Source: Ordospora colligata OC4
Lineage: Eukaryota; Microsporidia; Ordosporidae
Assembly (NCBI RefSeq): GCF_000803265.1
Contig: NW_014575398.1
Location: 1 to 59,831, forward strand
Direction of reading: 5' to 3'
Length of the DNA stretch: 59,831 bases
The position numbers and the translations under genes are program-made. The notes under the pieces were generated by a model. It was not told where the DNA came from, did not search any database, and worked only from the letters and a program-made list of their open reading frames with translations. The first letter of the stretch is position 1, and the number at the start of each line of letters is the position of its first letter. Positions 43,842 to 52,909 of the stretch are shown here, one piece after another.

Positions 43842-44750
43842 ATGAATGAATTTGCACACAAGCTCCTAAATCTTGAGGTTCTTCCGGAGCACGACGTCAT
43901 GCTGATTTGCACCAAGGTGTCTGAAATCCTGATATCAGAGCCAAATGTACCCTCTGTGCATTCGCCAGTAACAATCTGCGGAGACATTCACGGTCAGTTT
44001 TTTGATTTGGTAAGTATGCTGTGCATAGATGGGATGCCTTCGCAGAGGAAGTACGTTTTTCTTGGTGATTATGTTGACCGAGGCAAAAACTCAGTTGAAT
44101 GCATTCTCTTTCTGTTTGTGCTAAAGATCCTATATCCAGGCAGTATTCATTTGATACGGGGTAACCATGAACAGGCAGCCATTAACCGGGTGTATGGCTT
44201 TTATGATGAGGTAATTGAGAAATACGGTTGTAGCAGGGTATGGAGAATAATAAACGAAGTCTTTTGCTTGATGAATGTTGGGTGTCTAGTTGATGGACGG
44301 GTACTATGCGTGCATGGTGGAATCTCTCCAAAGATCACCTCCATCAACCAAATGAAAAGGATTGATAGAATGGCGCCGATTTCAGACTGCAGTGAGTTTT
44401 CAGACATTATGTGGGGAGATCCATACGATGGTAGAGGGTTTCAACCAAGCCCACGAGGAAGCGGGTATTTGTATGGAAGTGATGTTGTGTGCAGGTTTCT
44501 TGAACTTAACAATCTTGTTAGTATTATAAGGTCCCATCAGCTTGTAATAGAAGGATATAAATTCCACTTTGATGAAAGAAATGTGATAACTGTGTGGAGT
44601 GCTCCAAACTACTTAGGAAAGTGTGGAAATCCTGCAAGCATTCTTCGGATTGATCAGGATTTGGATCTTTCAGACAAGGACTTCTGTATATTCAAGGCCA
44701 CGCCTCAGAAGCGAGAGTTTCTTAAAGTGCCTGATGGATTTGGCATTTGA
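43842..44750 (+). CDS. PP2A-family Ser/Thr phosphatase catalytic subunit (PP2A/PP4/PP6-like)
   Basis: PPP motifs are complete: GDIHGQ, GDYVDRG, RGNHE, then VHGGISP, RSHQLV and SAPNY, with all metal ligands in place. MNEFAHKLLNLEVLPEHDV resembles the PP2A/PP4/PP6 N-terminus, and SPRGSGYLYGSDVVCRFLELNNL fits this group better than PP1. The carboxyl end reads FGI rather than the methylatable YFL of PP2A, so carboxymethyl control is probably absent. The ATG at 43842 has CCC 3 bases upstream; an earlier ATG at 43812 is less likely. Confidence 0.85.
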   Translation: MNEFAHKLLNLEVLPEHDVMLICTKVSEILISEPNVPSVHSPVTICGDIHGQFFDLVSMLCIDGMPSQRKYVFLGDYVDRGKNSVECILFLFVLKILYPGSIHLIRGNHEQAAINRVYGFYDEVIEKYGCSRVWRIINEVFCLMNVGCLVDGRVLCVHGGISPKITSINQMKRIDRMAPISDCSEFSDIMWGDPYDGRGFQPSPRGSGYLYGSDVVCRFLELNNLVSIIRSHQLVIEGYKFHFDERNVITVWSAPNYLGKCGNPASILRIDQDLDLSDKDFCIFKATPQKREFLKVPDGFGI

Positions 44751-44886
44751 ATGGAAAGCAAACATGTGCCTACAAATAATTGCTTCTGTGCATTTTGATT
44801 CAATTCATCAATGCTTACATTCAATTGATGTTTGATTAACAAATGCATGAACTAATATTTATATTTGACTCTTTGCAAAATATCCC

Positions 44887-45681
44887 ATGTATGAATTATC
44901 ATCATCTGAGTGGATTAGATTGAAAACAGCTGAAGAGGAGCGTTCAGTTGAACTAATGGATGGGTATGCAATAAGAACATTGAAACAAGACATAAAACAA
45001 TACCTGAGATTTCTAGAGTACAGAAGCATTCCACTCCATCTCAAAAGAATCAAAGCCTCTGGAACCATGCTTCTAGTATTGGTTGATTTAATAGATGGCC
45101 ATGATCCAATTGAGAATGTTAGAAAGATTGTTTGCCAGATGGTTAAAAATGGATTTGGAGGTGATTGTGCATGTCCAGACAAACTTATTGAGATAGTGTG
45201 TGTTCCCAAGTTCCAGCCAATAACCAATGAGCAATACCACAGAAGTGCATTGGTATGGCCATGTAATAAACTCAATAAAGCCAAAGAAAGTTTGGATACC
45301 GTATACATCCAAGCAATGATGGATGCATTAAGTATGCAGCATTATAATACAGATGTAAAGTGTAGTAAGGTATGCTTGATAGCAAATGGATGTGATAGTG
45401 TCTGTATTCATTGTGATACAGATGATATTCTTGGCCATTCTATATTTAAGGCGGTTGATGAAGTTAGTAAATCACAGCTATCTTATCTTTGCACAGGTCT
45501 TGATGTGTTTTTGCTCAACGAGCCTTGTTTGTCATGTTCTATGGCTCTTGTACATGGGCGTATAAGAAGAGTGTTCTTTGTAAATCAGAATGCAAATGGC
45601 CCATTCTCCCTTCTTAAGATGAACTATAACAAAAACCTTAATCACAGATATCCTGTGTACTTCATGTCACGGCCAGAATAA
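44887..45681 (+). CDS. TAD3: Tad3-like non-catalytic subunit of tRNA adenosine deaminase
   Basis: A deaminase fold in the C-terminal half: GHSIFKAVDEVSKSQLSYLCTGLDVFLLNEPCLSCSMALVHGRIRRVFF. The PCLSC pair and the His are the zinc ligands. The catalytic Glu of HAE is replaced (HSI), as the family expects for Tad3 (HPV in others), which works only with Tad2. Together they convert A34 to inosine in tRNA anticodons. The N-terminal domain (1-150) is Tad3-like in length. CCC directly precedes the ATG. Stop is in GAATAAAAC, a possible poly(A) signal. Confidence 0.85.
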   Translation: MYELSSSEWIRLKTAEEERSVELMDGYAIRTLKQDIKQYLRFLEYRSIPLHLKRIKASGTMLLVLVDLIDGHDPIENVRKIVCQMVKNGFGGDCACPDKLIEIVCVPKFQPITNEQYHRSALVWPCNKLNKAKESLDTVYIQAMMDALSMQHYNTDVKCSKVCLIANGCDSVCIHCDTDDILGHSIFKAVDEVSKSQLSYLCTGLDVFLLNEPCLSCSMALVHGRIRRVFFVNQNANGPFSLLKMNYNKNLNHRYPVYFMSRPE

Positions 45682-45722
45682 AACAAAAACGTATTTGTGA
45701 ACACTAAAAATATTCAGATGCT

Positions 45723-46877
45723 TTAATGAACCTCATCAACTATCTCCGCCTTATTAGCGCCATAGAACACTCTCTTCTCCTCACTCGTCTGGAACCTTCC
45801 GTGTCCAATCTTAGATGACGTGTCAACAAACTTGATCACCACTTCCTCTCCCTTCTTCTGCTCATGCAGGCTCTTCCTGAGCGTCACTACCCTCTTCGTA
45901 GGTCCCATCACTGCTCCCTTCACCATAATATAATCATTTCGCACTACTCCATAGTGTGGGAACCCTCCCATAGGCGTTATTGGCTTGCGTGTCAGGTCAT
46001 ACTCAGTTTGTATCTCCTCCTTTCCATTACCAATCATGTACACCTTCTTGTTCACCTCAGTCCTTCTATGGAATCCCATCTGCCCTGCCCTTGCCACTGA
46101 ATACATCACTCTGCTTGGGTGCCATGCTCCAATACATGCAACCTTTCTTATTCCCTTTCGTGACTTCCTTGGCTGAATTCGTACCCCAAACCTTTTCACT
46201 GTTCCTTGGAATCCCTTTCCCTTCGTTACTCCAACCGCATCAATATTCTCATTCACTCCAAATACTTCTGCAATTCTTATCTCCTTCTCAAGTCTACTCA
46301 TCGCCCATTCAATCTTCTCACTCATGCTTCCTCCATTCACCTGCATCTCTGCTATGTGTGCTTTCTTCAGATTCAGTCCCTTCACTAACACTGGCTGTGT
46401 CTCCACAAGCACCCTGATACTACATGCCTTCTTCTTCATCTCCTCTACTCGTCGTTGCATCTCTTCAGCATTGTATCCGCCCGCAACCTTCTTTCCAATC
46501 TCTTCATATCCATATCCAAACATCCTTCTTAGTGCTCCTTCGCTCAGATGTGCTGCATAAACTGGTTGCATTCTCTTCATTCCTTGTGCTGTCTCCTCGT
46601 ATCCAACAACTCCGTGTACAACCATTGGTGGTGCCTCAAGAACCGTAACTGCTTCCATAAGCTCCTTAGTCACCTGCTTGTTCTTGGTCACAAGCTCCTT
46701 AGTCCTTACCACGTGAGTCATTCCACACTTGTACACCATGAATCCTGTCAGGTGCACTGCCTTTTGTGCATTGTCCTTTGGAAACGCACCTATTGACGGT
46801 CTGATTGTTGATGAACGCTTTCTTGGGCAGAACTGCAACGACCCATGTCTTGGCGCACTGAACTTTCTACAGCTCAT
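45723..46877 (-). CDS. RPL3: 60S ribosomal protein L3 (uL3)
   Basis: Starts [22 protein letters not shown], the standard uL3 N-terminus, and continues with [68 protein letters not shown] and [18 protein letters not shown]. The conserved His in the WHPxRV basic loop that approaches the peptidyl-transferase centre is present. Length 384 residues is normal. CCC lies 7 bases before the ATG. The frame is open for 73 codons upstream, but that part is repeat DNA with no homology. Confidence 0.95.
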   Translation of the reverse strand: MSCRKFSAPRHGSLQFCPRKRSSTIRPSIGAFPKDNAQKAVHLTGFMVYKCGMTHVVRTKELVTKNKQVTKELMEAVTVLEAPPMVVHGVVGYEETAQGMKRMQPVYAAHLSEGALRRMFGYGYEEIGKKVAGGYNAEEMQRRVEEMKKKACSIRVLVETQPVLVKGLNLKKAHIAEMQVNGGSMSEKIEWAMSRLEKEIRIAEVFGVNENIDAVGVTKGKGFQGTVKRFGVRIQPRKSRKGIRKVACIGAWHPSRVMYSVARAGQMGFHRRTEVNKKVYMIGNGKEEIQTEYDLTRKPITPMGGFPHYGVVRNDYIMVKGAVMGPTKRVVTLRKSLHEQKKGEEVVIKFVDTSSKIGHGRFQTSEEKRVFYGANKAEIVDEVH

Positions 46878-47280
46878 TGATAGAGGGCACGAAAAATTTG
46901 CATTAATGAGGTAGGCGAGTGTGGAGTATGCCTGTAGATATAGATATGGGTATGAACGAGTGTAGGTGGGTATGAATATTAACGAGTGTAGGTGGATAAT
47001 AGGTATGTATAATATGTTGATGTATATAGAATAAGTGAATATATAAGTGAATGCATAGATAATATATAAGTGAATGTACAAACACCAGAGAGTCAATGTA
47101 TAGGTTAATGCACAATCATCAAAGAATACAAGTCAATTGACAAACACCAAAGAATACAGTCAATTCACAATCATCTGAGAATATACTAAATAGATACAAT
47201 CTCAAATGCACATAATAAGAAAGTTGTCAAAGAATTAGCATGCATAACATTTGATTTTAATACGATTTTATTGCCCTATT
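46878..47280. repeat. Gene-free spacer built of three short tandem-repeat families
   Basis: No gene in this 403-base divergent spacer. Seen: two or three copies of GGGTATGAA…CGAGTGTAGGT (46945-47000), copies of ATATAAGTGAATG (47031-47080), and three of about 30 bases around CACAATCATCAAAGAATACAAGTCAATT (47110-47185). All are imperfect. Confidence 0.75.
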
Positions 47281-47568
47281 ATGTCATCTCGCTTTGAGCC
47301 AGAATACGAAGCATATTTCAAAAGAGACGTTGTGCCAACAGATTATAATGATGAAGTCAACGACTATCCTGTATACGATGAAATAGACATGAAGGACTTT
47401 GAGTATAGTAGCGCAAATAGAACATTCTATTATCCATGTCCTTGTGGCGACAGATTTGAGATTTCACTCGATGACTTGAGAAATGGAGAGATAATAGCAA
47501 GATGCCCGTCATGCTCTCTGCTTATACGAATAGTTTACGAGTCTGATGACTTGCAAGCCTATGAGTAA
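47281..47568 (+). CDS. DPH3: Dph3, diphthamide-synthesis zinc protein
   Basis: The CSL zinc finger is unmistakable: VYDEIDMKDFEY, then FYYPCPCGDRFEISLDDLRNGEIIARCPSCSLLIRIVYE (CxC … CxxC with CSL). Dph3 donates electrons to the Dph1-Dph2 iron-sulfur enzyme making diphthamide on eEF2, and assists Elongator. The finger is preceded by about 28 acidic residues not usual in the family. CCC lies 4 bases before the ATG at 47281; an earlier ATG at 47251 is not favoured. Confidence 0.93.
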   Translation: MSSRFEPEYEAYFKRDVVPTDYNDEVNDYPVYDEIDMKDFEYSSANRTFYYPCPCGDRFEISLDDLRNGEIIARCPSCSLLIRIVYESDDLQAYE

Positions 47569-47699
47569 TGCCTGTGCAACTATGTTATGCATTTAGTGTA
47601 ATAAATATAATGAATATATTAGTCTATAGTATTGGAAGACTTGCGCAACAGATAATTTGTCATCCTTGGGTTTAAGCTGTGTACTGAGGAACCCAGACC

Positions 47700-48455
47700 A
47701 TGGCAAAGAAGCAGCAAGAGGTTAAGCAGAAATCATCGAAGGACATAAAGAAAGAGTTGGAAGAAAAAGCATTTGGACTTAAAAACAAGAAACAAAAGGC
47801 AGCGATTATGAAGCAGTTAGAAAGCCTCAATCTCAAAGAGCGGCTTGAGAAGAAGGAAAAGATGAAAAAAGAAGAAATGAAAGCTTATGTCAAACAGGTG
47901 ATTCCAATAGGTGTAGATCCAAAGACAATTCAGTGCATAAACTTTCTTAACAAAATATGCCCGGATGGAGACGATTGCAAGTTTGCACATGAGGTGGTCA
48001 AAAAAGTAGAGAAACAGAGCACAGAAGTGGTGGCTGAAAAAGCAAAAAGTATATGCAGGTTTCTTATAGATGCATTACACTCTGGAGAATACAAAAGCGA
48101 TTGGAAATGCCCGTTTCCAGAGTGCAATGATGTCCATAGACTTGTTGAGATGAAAGAGGATGTACAAGTTGAGCTTACTCTTGAGGAGTACATTGAGTTT
48201 TCCAGGCAGTCTCTTCCTGCAGAGCTGACTCCATTGACTGAAGAGCGATTTAAGGAGTGGAAGATTAAGAAGCAGAATGAGGAGAAGGAGCATGCTAGAC
48301 GAGTGAAGGCGCTTTCAACCGGAGTTCTTGGAATAGAGCTGTTTCAAACACGACGAGATCTGTTTAAGGACGATGAGGAGGCAGGCGAGGAGGACTATGC
48401 AGAGAGGTGTTACTCGGACTCTGATGAGAGTGATGTGCAGTCTCATGTTGAATAA
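47700..48455 (+). CDS. TMA46: Tma46/ZC3H15 (DFRP1), DRG1 GTPase partner
   Basis: The N-terminal KAFGLKNKK matches the DKTFGLKNKK opening of this family. Two CCCH-type zinc fingers follow (CINFLNKICPDGDDCKFAH and CPFPECNDVH). Next come the DRG-binding DFRP region (VELTLEEYIEFSRQSLP…LTEERFKEWKIKK) and an acidic tail. Tma46 stabilises Rbg1/DRG1 on translating ribosomes. CCC lies 5 bases before the ATG. Stop is inside GAATAAATG. Confidence 0.87.
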   Translation: MAKKQQEVKQKSSKDIKKELEEKAFGLKNKKQKAAIMKQLESLNLKERLEKKEKMKKEEMKAYVKQVIPIGVDPKTIQCINFLNKICPDGDDCKFAHEVVKKVEKQSTEVVAEKAKSICRFLIDALHSGEYKSDWKCPFPECNDVHRLVEMKEDVQVELTLEEYIEFSRQSLPAELTPLTEERFKEWKIKKQNEEKEHARRVKALSTGVLGIELFQTRRDLFKDDEEAGEEDYAERCYSDSDESDVQSHVE

Positions 48456-48563
48456 ATGCTTTTCTTATTTGTTTATCACGTAGTCATTGAGTTTGCACAG
48501 GGTCATGATTTTCTCCCGCCAATACCTGAGAAAGTTTTTAAGTAACAGAGAGCCTGAAAACCG

Positions 48564-49214
48564 ATGAAAAGGGTGTTTGAAGACATCACAAATGTGAGTC
48601 GAAAGAACATTAAACTGACGATACACAAGTCGGAACACAGGAGGAAACTCTTGAGATGGCTCTATGAGGTTGTTAATGACTTTGAGTACTCGCAGGTAAC
48701 TTTTTCCATTGCTGTGCTTATTTTAGACAGGTATGTAGAGATGTGCGGACTTGATCTTACAAAGTACCAACTGGTTGGTATTTCTGCGCTCTTTTTGGGC
48801 GCCAAACTAGAAGAGAAGCACCTTAGGACGGTGGATGATTATGTGCTTGTTACGAGCGATTCGTTTCTAAAGCAGGAGATCCTTGACAAAGAGGTGGAAA
48901 TGCTCAAGGTTCTTGAGTTTGACATGATCATGAAGCTTCCACATTGTCTTCTCAGAGAGGCACAAATTGAAAAGATGTCGGAGAGATATAGCATGAAGCA
49001 AAGACAGGAGATATTTTTCTGTGCATTTTCATATTTAATAGAGAAAAACAGCTGTAAATGGAATGCACTGCAACTGTATACTAAAGGGATCCATGAGGCA
49101 TCTAACCTGCTTGCTGGATATGAGGCTGACATCGACTTCAAGTTTTATCTTGAAAACAATAGAATAATTAAAGGCATATTTATGTATTCATTATATCGAT
49201 TGTTTGATATCTAA
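48564..49214 (+). CDS. Cyclin box protein, A/B-type-like
   Basis: 216 residues with a cyclin box: HRRKLLRWLYEVVNDFEYSQVTFSIAVLILDRYVE (MRxILVDWLxEV…TLxLAVxxLDRFL in mitotic cyclins), QLVGISALFLGAKLEEKHLRTVDDYV and ILDKEVEMLKVLEFDM. A partial second fold follows. Probably pairs with Cdc28/Cdk1. It lacks a destruction box at the short N-terminus. Its stop codon overlaps by 3 bases the stop of PDA1 on the opposite strand. No nearby CCC. Confidence 0.82.
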   Translation: MKRVFEDITNVSRKNIKLTIHKSEHRRKLLRWLYEVVNDFEYSQVTFSIAVLILDRYVEMCGLDLTKYQLVGISALFLGAKLEEKHLRTVDDYVLVTSDSFLKQEILDKEVEMLKVLEFDMIMKLPHCLLREAQIEKMSERYSMKQRQEIFFCAFSYLIEKNSCKWNALQLYTKGIHEASNLLAGYEADIDFKFYLENNRIIKGIFMYSLYRLFDI

Positions 49215-50320
49215 AGTAAAATATCTTTAAATAATTGCTCTTGAGGAGTGTAAGCGCTATTTTTTGCAGATTGTGTAACCTTGAATACTTCGTCATGAAT
49301 CTCCTGCTGCATTTCTTGAAGTTGGTTTTCTGAGTAGAATTGAAGAAGTTTGTTTCCTACTTCTATAACGCAGTCTTTTGCCTTTGCAGATTGTATTTCA
49401 TTGTTTTTACGATAGTAATCTTTTGTATCTGCGGTTGAGTGAGTGCAAAGTCTGTGAGTATCTATTTGCACGATGATAGGACCGTTGTTTAAAGCGTATG
49501 CTCTAGCATACTGCATGACGGAGAGGATCGCAAATGTTGAGCCATGGGTAACTCTAATCCCTGGAACCTGATTGCCTCTACGGAAGAATTCTGAATCTGC
49601 ACTGGCGCTTTCTGAAGGAGTCCACATGCCATATCCGTTGTTTTCGCATACAAATACAACAGGAAGTTTCCAAATAAACGCCATGTTCATGGATTCCCAC
49701 ACCTGACCTTGGTTTGCAGCGCCATCTCCGTAAAATGCATAACAAACCTTATGGGTACTTGACTTCTGGAATGTATCATACTTCAGTGCATATGCTATTC
49801 CTAATCCGAGTGAGACCTGAGCACCTACGATTCCATGCCCACCGAAGAAATTTTTGTTGTAGAGATGCATAGAACCACCTTTTCCCTTACAGATGCCAGC
49901 TTCTCTTCCAAGCACCTCGCTCATTATTTCAGGTATGGTGCATCCTGTGACATATGCAATGCCATGGCATCTATATGACGAGATAACCATGTCGTCTTTA
50001 CTGGCTTTTTCTAAAGCAGCGTATATCGCCTCCTGTCCTATTGAAAGATGGCAAAATCCTCGAATGAGCCCATTTTTGTAATCTTCAATCATCTGCTCCT
50101 CCATGTATCTGATTCTGAGTATTTGCTTGTACATGTGCACAACTTCATCAACATGGAGGCTTTCGATGGAATTAATGCTAGACTTTTCTATAAGATGTGT
50201 TTGTATATGACTCATAGATTCTTGTGGATCTGCATGAACATATTTTGCATCATCCATGTGTTTTGATGAGTAAAGCAATATGTTTACCACATGAAGCAGA
50301 TGTTTTAAATGCCATAGCAT
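49211..50320 (-). CDS. PDA1: Pyruvate dehydrogenase E1 component alpha subunit
   Basis: Thiamine-diphosphate enzyme subunit: MYKQILRIRYMEEQMIEDYK, FCHLSIGQEAIYAAL, SYRCHGIAYVTGC, GKGGSMHLY, GGHGIVGAQVSLGLGIAYALK, and the ThDP motif YAFYGDGAANQGQVWESMNMAFIWKLPVVFVCENN are intact. A phospho-loop like THSTADTKDYYRK remains. Microsporidia keep E1 but generally no E2/E3, so it may decarboxylate pyruvate for ferredoxin-linked use. The N-terminus is Trp/His-rich and could include a targeting sequence; later ATGs (50257, 50218) are alternatives. No CCC signal. Confidence 0.93.
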   Translation of the reverse strand: MLWHLKHLLHVVNILLYSSKHMDDAKYVHADPQESMSHIQTHLIEKSSINSIESLHVDEVVHMYKQILRIRYMEEQMIEDYKNGLIRGFCHLSIGQEAIYAALEKASKDDMVISSYRCHGIAYVTGCTIPEIMSEVLGREAGICKGKGGSMHLYNKNFFGGHGIVGAQVSLGLGIAYALKYDTFQKSSTHKVCYAFYGDGAANQGQVWESMNMAFIWKLPVVFVCENNGYGMWTPSESASADSEFFRRGNQVPGIRVTHGSTFAILSVMQYARAYALNNGPIIVQIDTHRLCTHSTADTKDYYRKNNEIQSAKAKDCVIEVGNKLLQFYSENQLQEMQQEIHDEVFKVTQSAKNSAYTPQEQLFKDILL

Positions 50321-50378
50321 TGCATTAGATGATTGTTTTCATGCCTGGTTCATGATTGAATAAGGTTAGATGAACCCC

Positions 50379-50948
50379 ATGAGTAGTCGGGAGATATTGA
50401 GTGTGGTTGATCTGATTGACACTGTGTTGAAAAGTTTTCCACGTAGAAGAATGCATAAAGAACGAACAAACTCGTATATTCCAAAAGAGCTTGCAATGCG
50501 ACTAAAAGGTGAAGTACTGAGAAACACGGTTCCGTTTCTTGTAGGTCTTGTTGAGAGAGTGAAGCAAGTACAGAAATCATATGGCAAGGAGTACGCTAAG
50601 CAGATGGCAGAAAGAAGAGAATTCGTACAGGCCCGCATAAAAGAGATAAGGATGTCGATGGATGCAATGATGGATGACGAGAAAACAAGCATGATCAAGA
50701 GCTTGATAAGCGAAGTGGAATATTATGAGAAGATGGACATGAAGCCAGTGAGCAAAGTGACAGTTGATGCAGAAACAACAAAGATGGTTTTTATAAAGAT
50801 AGAAGGCATTGATGCAGGTGCTACGGATCCTTATGTCAAGGAGTACCTGTCAAGACGGATTTTGTTTAGTCAATTGGAGCCTTCAGATGCAGAGATTTCG
50901 ACATTAAAGACGATGATTGATATGCTAGAGGATGAGTGCAATAACTGA
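50379..50948 (+). CDS. Hypothetical helical protein
   Basis: 189 residues, not recognised. Long charged helices: EILSVVDLIDTVLKSFPRRRMHKE, then a ~70-residue run (AMRLKGEVLRNTVPFLVGLVERVKQV…EFVQARIKEIRM), a short beta-like part (VDAETTKMVFIKIEG), and a final helix. The size and layout would fit small replication or Mediator subunits, but I could not match GINS, MED7 or kinetochore families. CCC directly precedes the ATG at 50379; another ATG three codons upstream is ignored. Confidence 0.7.
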   Translation: MSSREILSVVDLIDTVLKSFPRRRMHKERTNSYIPKELAMRLKGEVLRNTVPFLVGLVERVKQVQKSYGKEYAKQMAERREFVQARIKEIRMSMDAMMDDEKTSMIKSLISEVEYYEKMDMKPVSKVTVDAETTKMVFIKIEGIDAGATDPYVKEYLSRRILFSQLEPSDAEISTLKTMIDMLEDECNN

Positions 50949-51028
50949 ATTAATGTTTGACATTCAAATAAAACTACTAAGATGTTGTAACTGAATTAAT
51001 GATTTGGCATGCAAATAAAATGATTGGG
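50942..51028. repeat. Tandem duplication, ~46-base unit x 2, starting at a stop codon
   Basis: TAACTGAATTAATG…CATNCAAATAAAA occurs at 50942 and again at 50988. The first copy includes the stop codon (TGA, 50946-50948) of the preceding gene, so the 3' end of that gene was duplicated. Confidence 0.85.
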
Positions 51029-51089
51029 AATAAGCAGAAGGTTAAATACCAATGAAGTTTAATACAATTCACGATCACATACAGATTCT

Positions 51090-51749
51090 TCAACTGTTTA
51101 GGGCATTGGATGCCGATGCAGACAGAACACGCCTGTTTCGTAATGATACAGTGTTCATTCCAACTCTGTTCTTCTCGACGAAGCTTGGTGGCTTTGGAAG
51201 AGCATGCTCTATACTGATGCAGAGTGCGATTCTTGCGAGTAGGATGTTAAGAAGGTTGAGGAGTACTGATGGGATAGATATTATCAGGTAGTAATAGCGA
51301 ATGTCGTTGATAGTGCTCATGATCTGTGCAGTGCATGTTTTTTGATTTGAGCATTCAAGGTAGTGGAGGATGATGTTTTCTGCCTGTGCTATGTTATATG
51401 CAACGCCCAAGGCCTTTGAGACATCGCTCTGGTAGCTAATCTTAACGTAAAGAATGATGCCTGACATGCCAATGAGCAGAAGAACTCCCACAAGAAGATA
51501 TAGCCTCATGTACAGTCGAACCTTACTGTTGATCCCACAGCTTGCAAATAATCCAAGTGTTATGTTAACCATTGATGTTGTTTTGAATATGGTAAGTATG
51601 CTGAGCGTGGTTTTGAGGCACTGTCCTTCTACTGATACATATAACATGTACGGAACCAGTAGAAACGGAAGAGGAATGTTTATGACTATCAGTAGCACCG
51701 AGCACAGCTGGTTGAGTGCTCTCACGTTTCTGAATGCTGTTGTAGTCAT
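51090..51749 (-). CDS. Four-pass membrane protein, tetraspanin-like topology
   Basis: Hydrophobic segments at about 13-36, 45-68, 80-103 and 150-178. The large loop between the third and fourth (~105-148) contains a Cys pair (LECSNQKTCTAQ). The tail is basic and Ser/Asn-rich. The spacing is that of tetraspanins, but the CCG signature of that family is missing (only one ASCG in the small loop), so the label is topological. The start at 51749 has no CCC signal. Surface or vesicle location is possible, function unknown. Confidence 0.6.
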   Translation of the reverse strand: MTTTAFRNVRALNQLCSVLLIVINIPLPFLLVPYMLYVSVEGQCLKTTLSILTIFKTTSMVNITLGLFASCGINSKVRLYMRLYLLVGVLLLIGMSGIILYVKISYQSDVSKALGVAYNIAQAENIILHYLECSNQKTCTAQIMSTINDIRYYYLIISIPSVLLNLLNILLARIALCISIEHALPKPPSFVEKNRVGMNTVSLRNRRVLSASASNALNS

Positions 51750-51960
51750 TCTCAGCTGCGAAATGAATCTTTTTAAAAGGTAAGACCACCAATTAGATTT
51801 TCAGGGTGTGTTAAGGAGATTCAGAGTTTTTGTGGTGGGAATAAAGGGTGTGTATGACATAGATCTTGATTGGCTGTATATTTATGCTTTGACCATGAAA
51901 CTGATGAAATTAATAAATCCATGTTATGCTGAGATAATAATACATTGAAAGTGCATCCCT

Positions 51961-52764
51961 ATGTGTATTGTTGTTATTTTGTATGCAATCGGTGTGTTTT
52001 GTAAGAACTATGCGATTCTATTGAATTCGTCTCGAGGATTTCATAATTACAGGCAGATGGCGAATGTGTATATTTTTGACCATATATTGCGACAAAATGG
52101 ATATGAAGGAGACCAAATTGCGATTATTTCGTATGTGAACCAGATTCAGGACATAAGAAATGTAGATAAGGAGCATGTGCATATTGATAGCGATTTAAAG
52201 ATTCAGTATTCTGATTTTGATGTTACTGATGATGCGCTGAGGGTGATGTTGAATGCGCTTGAAGGCAACCATCCCAAGCTTAAGGATGCTGATGAGTCAT
52301 CGAATGTTCTGATATACATGAATGGGCATGGAAACGAGTCATTCCTGAAGTTTGGGAGCATACACTTTATGACGAAGGATGATTTGATGTGCAGGGTTGT
52401 GAAGTTAGCATCTAGGGTAGGCAAAGTTTTGTTATTGGTTGATACATGTCAGGCAGATGCACTTATAGACAGAGATGTTTTGCCATCGAATGTTTTCGCA
52501 ATTGCCACAAGTAAGATCAAGCAATCGGCAATTTCGACATTTGAGTCTTCTGTGCTTTTTACTAATACCGTGGACAATTTCTCGTATTTTTTCTTTATGA
52601 GGGCACAGAGGGGAATTGGACGAGATGACAAGCTTATTGATGTGTTTAGTGATTTGAGCAAGGAGCCTATACAATCTGAACTTGTATTCAGTAACAATCC
52701 TATGTTTAATTACGGAGATTTTTTTTTCCAGAATTTGATGTTTGAGCTGCTTCCTTTCAAATGA
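51961..52764 (+). CDS. GPI8: GPI transamidase catalytic subunit Gpi8/PIG-K
   Basis: A cysteine protease of clan CD that cleaves the C-terminal peptide and attaches GPI anchors in the ER. A hydrophobic N-terminus (signal peptide ~1-16) leads into NYRQMANVYIFDHILRQNGY. The catalytic His is in LIYMNGHGNESFLKF and the catalytic Cys in LLLVDTCQADALIDR; both contexts match Gpi8 (ILIYMTGHGGNGFLKF, FIIDTCQ). At 267 residues it lacks the C-terminal membrane anchor of yeast Gpi8 (411). CCC lies one base before the ATG. Confidence 0.92.
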   Translation: MCIVVILYAIGVFCKNYAILLNSSRGFHNYRQMANVYIFDHILRQNGYEGDQIAIISYVNQIQDIRNVDKEHVHIDSDLKIQYSDFDVTDDALRVMLNALEGNHPKLKDADESSNVLIYMNGHGNESFLKFGSIHFMTKDDLMCRVVKLASRVGKVLLLVDTCQADALIDRDVLPSNVFAIATSKIKQSAISTFESSVLFTNTVDNFSYFFFMRAQRGIGRDDKLIDVFSDLSKEPIQSELVFSNNPMFNYGDFFFQNLMFELLPFK

Positions 52765-52909
52765 CATGGAGATTGTATTTATGCAATAAAATTAATGATG
52801 GATTTATATTTGCTGCGGTACATGGAGTTGTTTGTGTTCTGAATGAGTTTAATAAAGAGTGATGTTTAAGGTACTGCTTTCATTTTATGTATTAGTGTGA
52901 ATGTCCCTA

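Noticed and set aside
46878..47096. 73-codon N-terminal extension of the RPL3 frame
   Set aside because: It lies in repeat DNA, is Tyr/Ile/His-rich low complexity, and uL3 has a standard start at 46877 with a CCC signal.
51778..51805. Possible intron on the plus strand (GTAAG…TTTTCAG)
   Set aside because: The joined frame meets a stop within three codons and no gene with homology lies around it.
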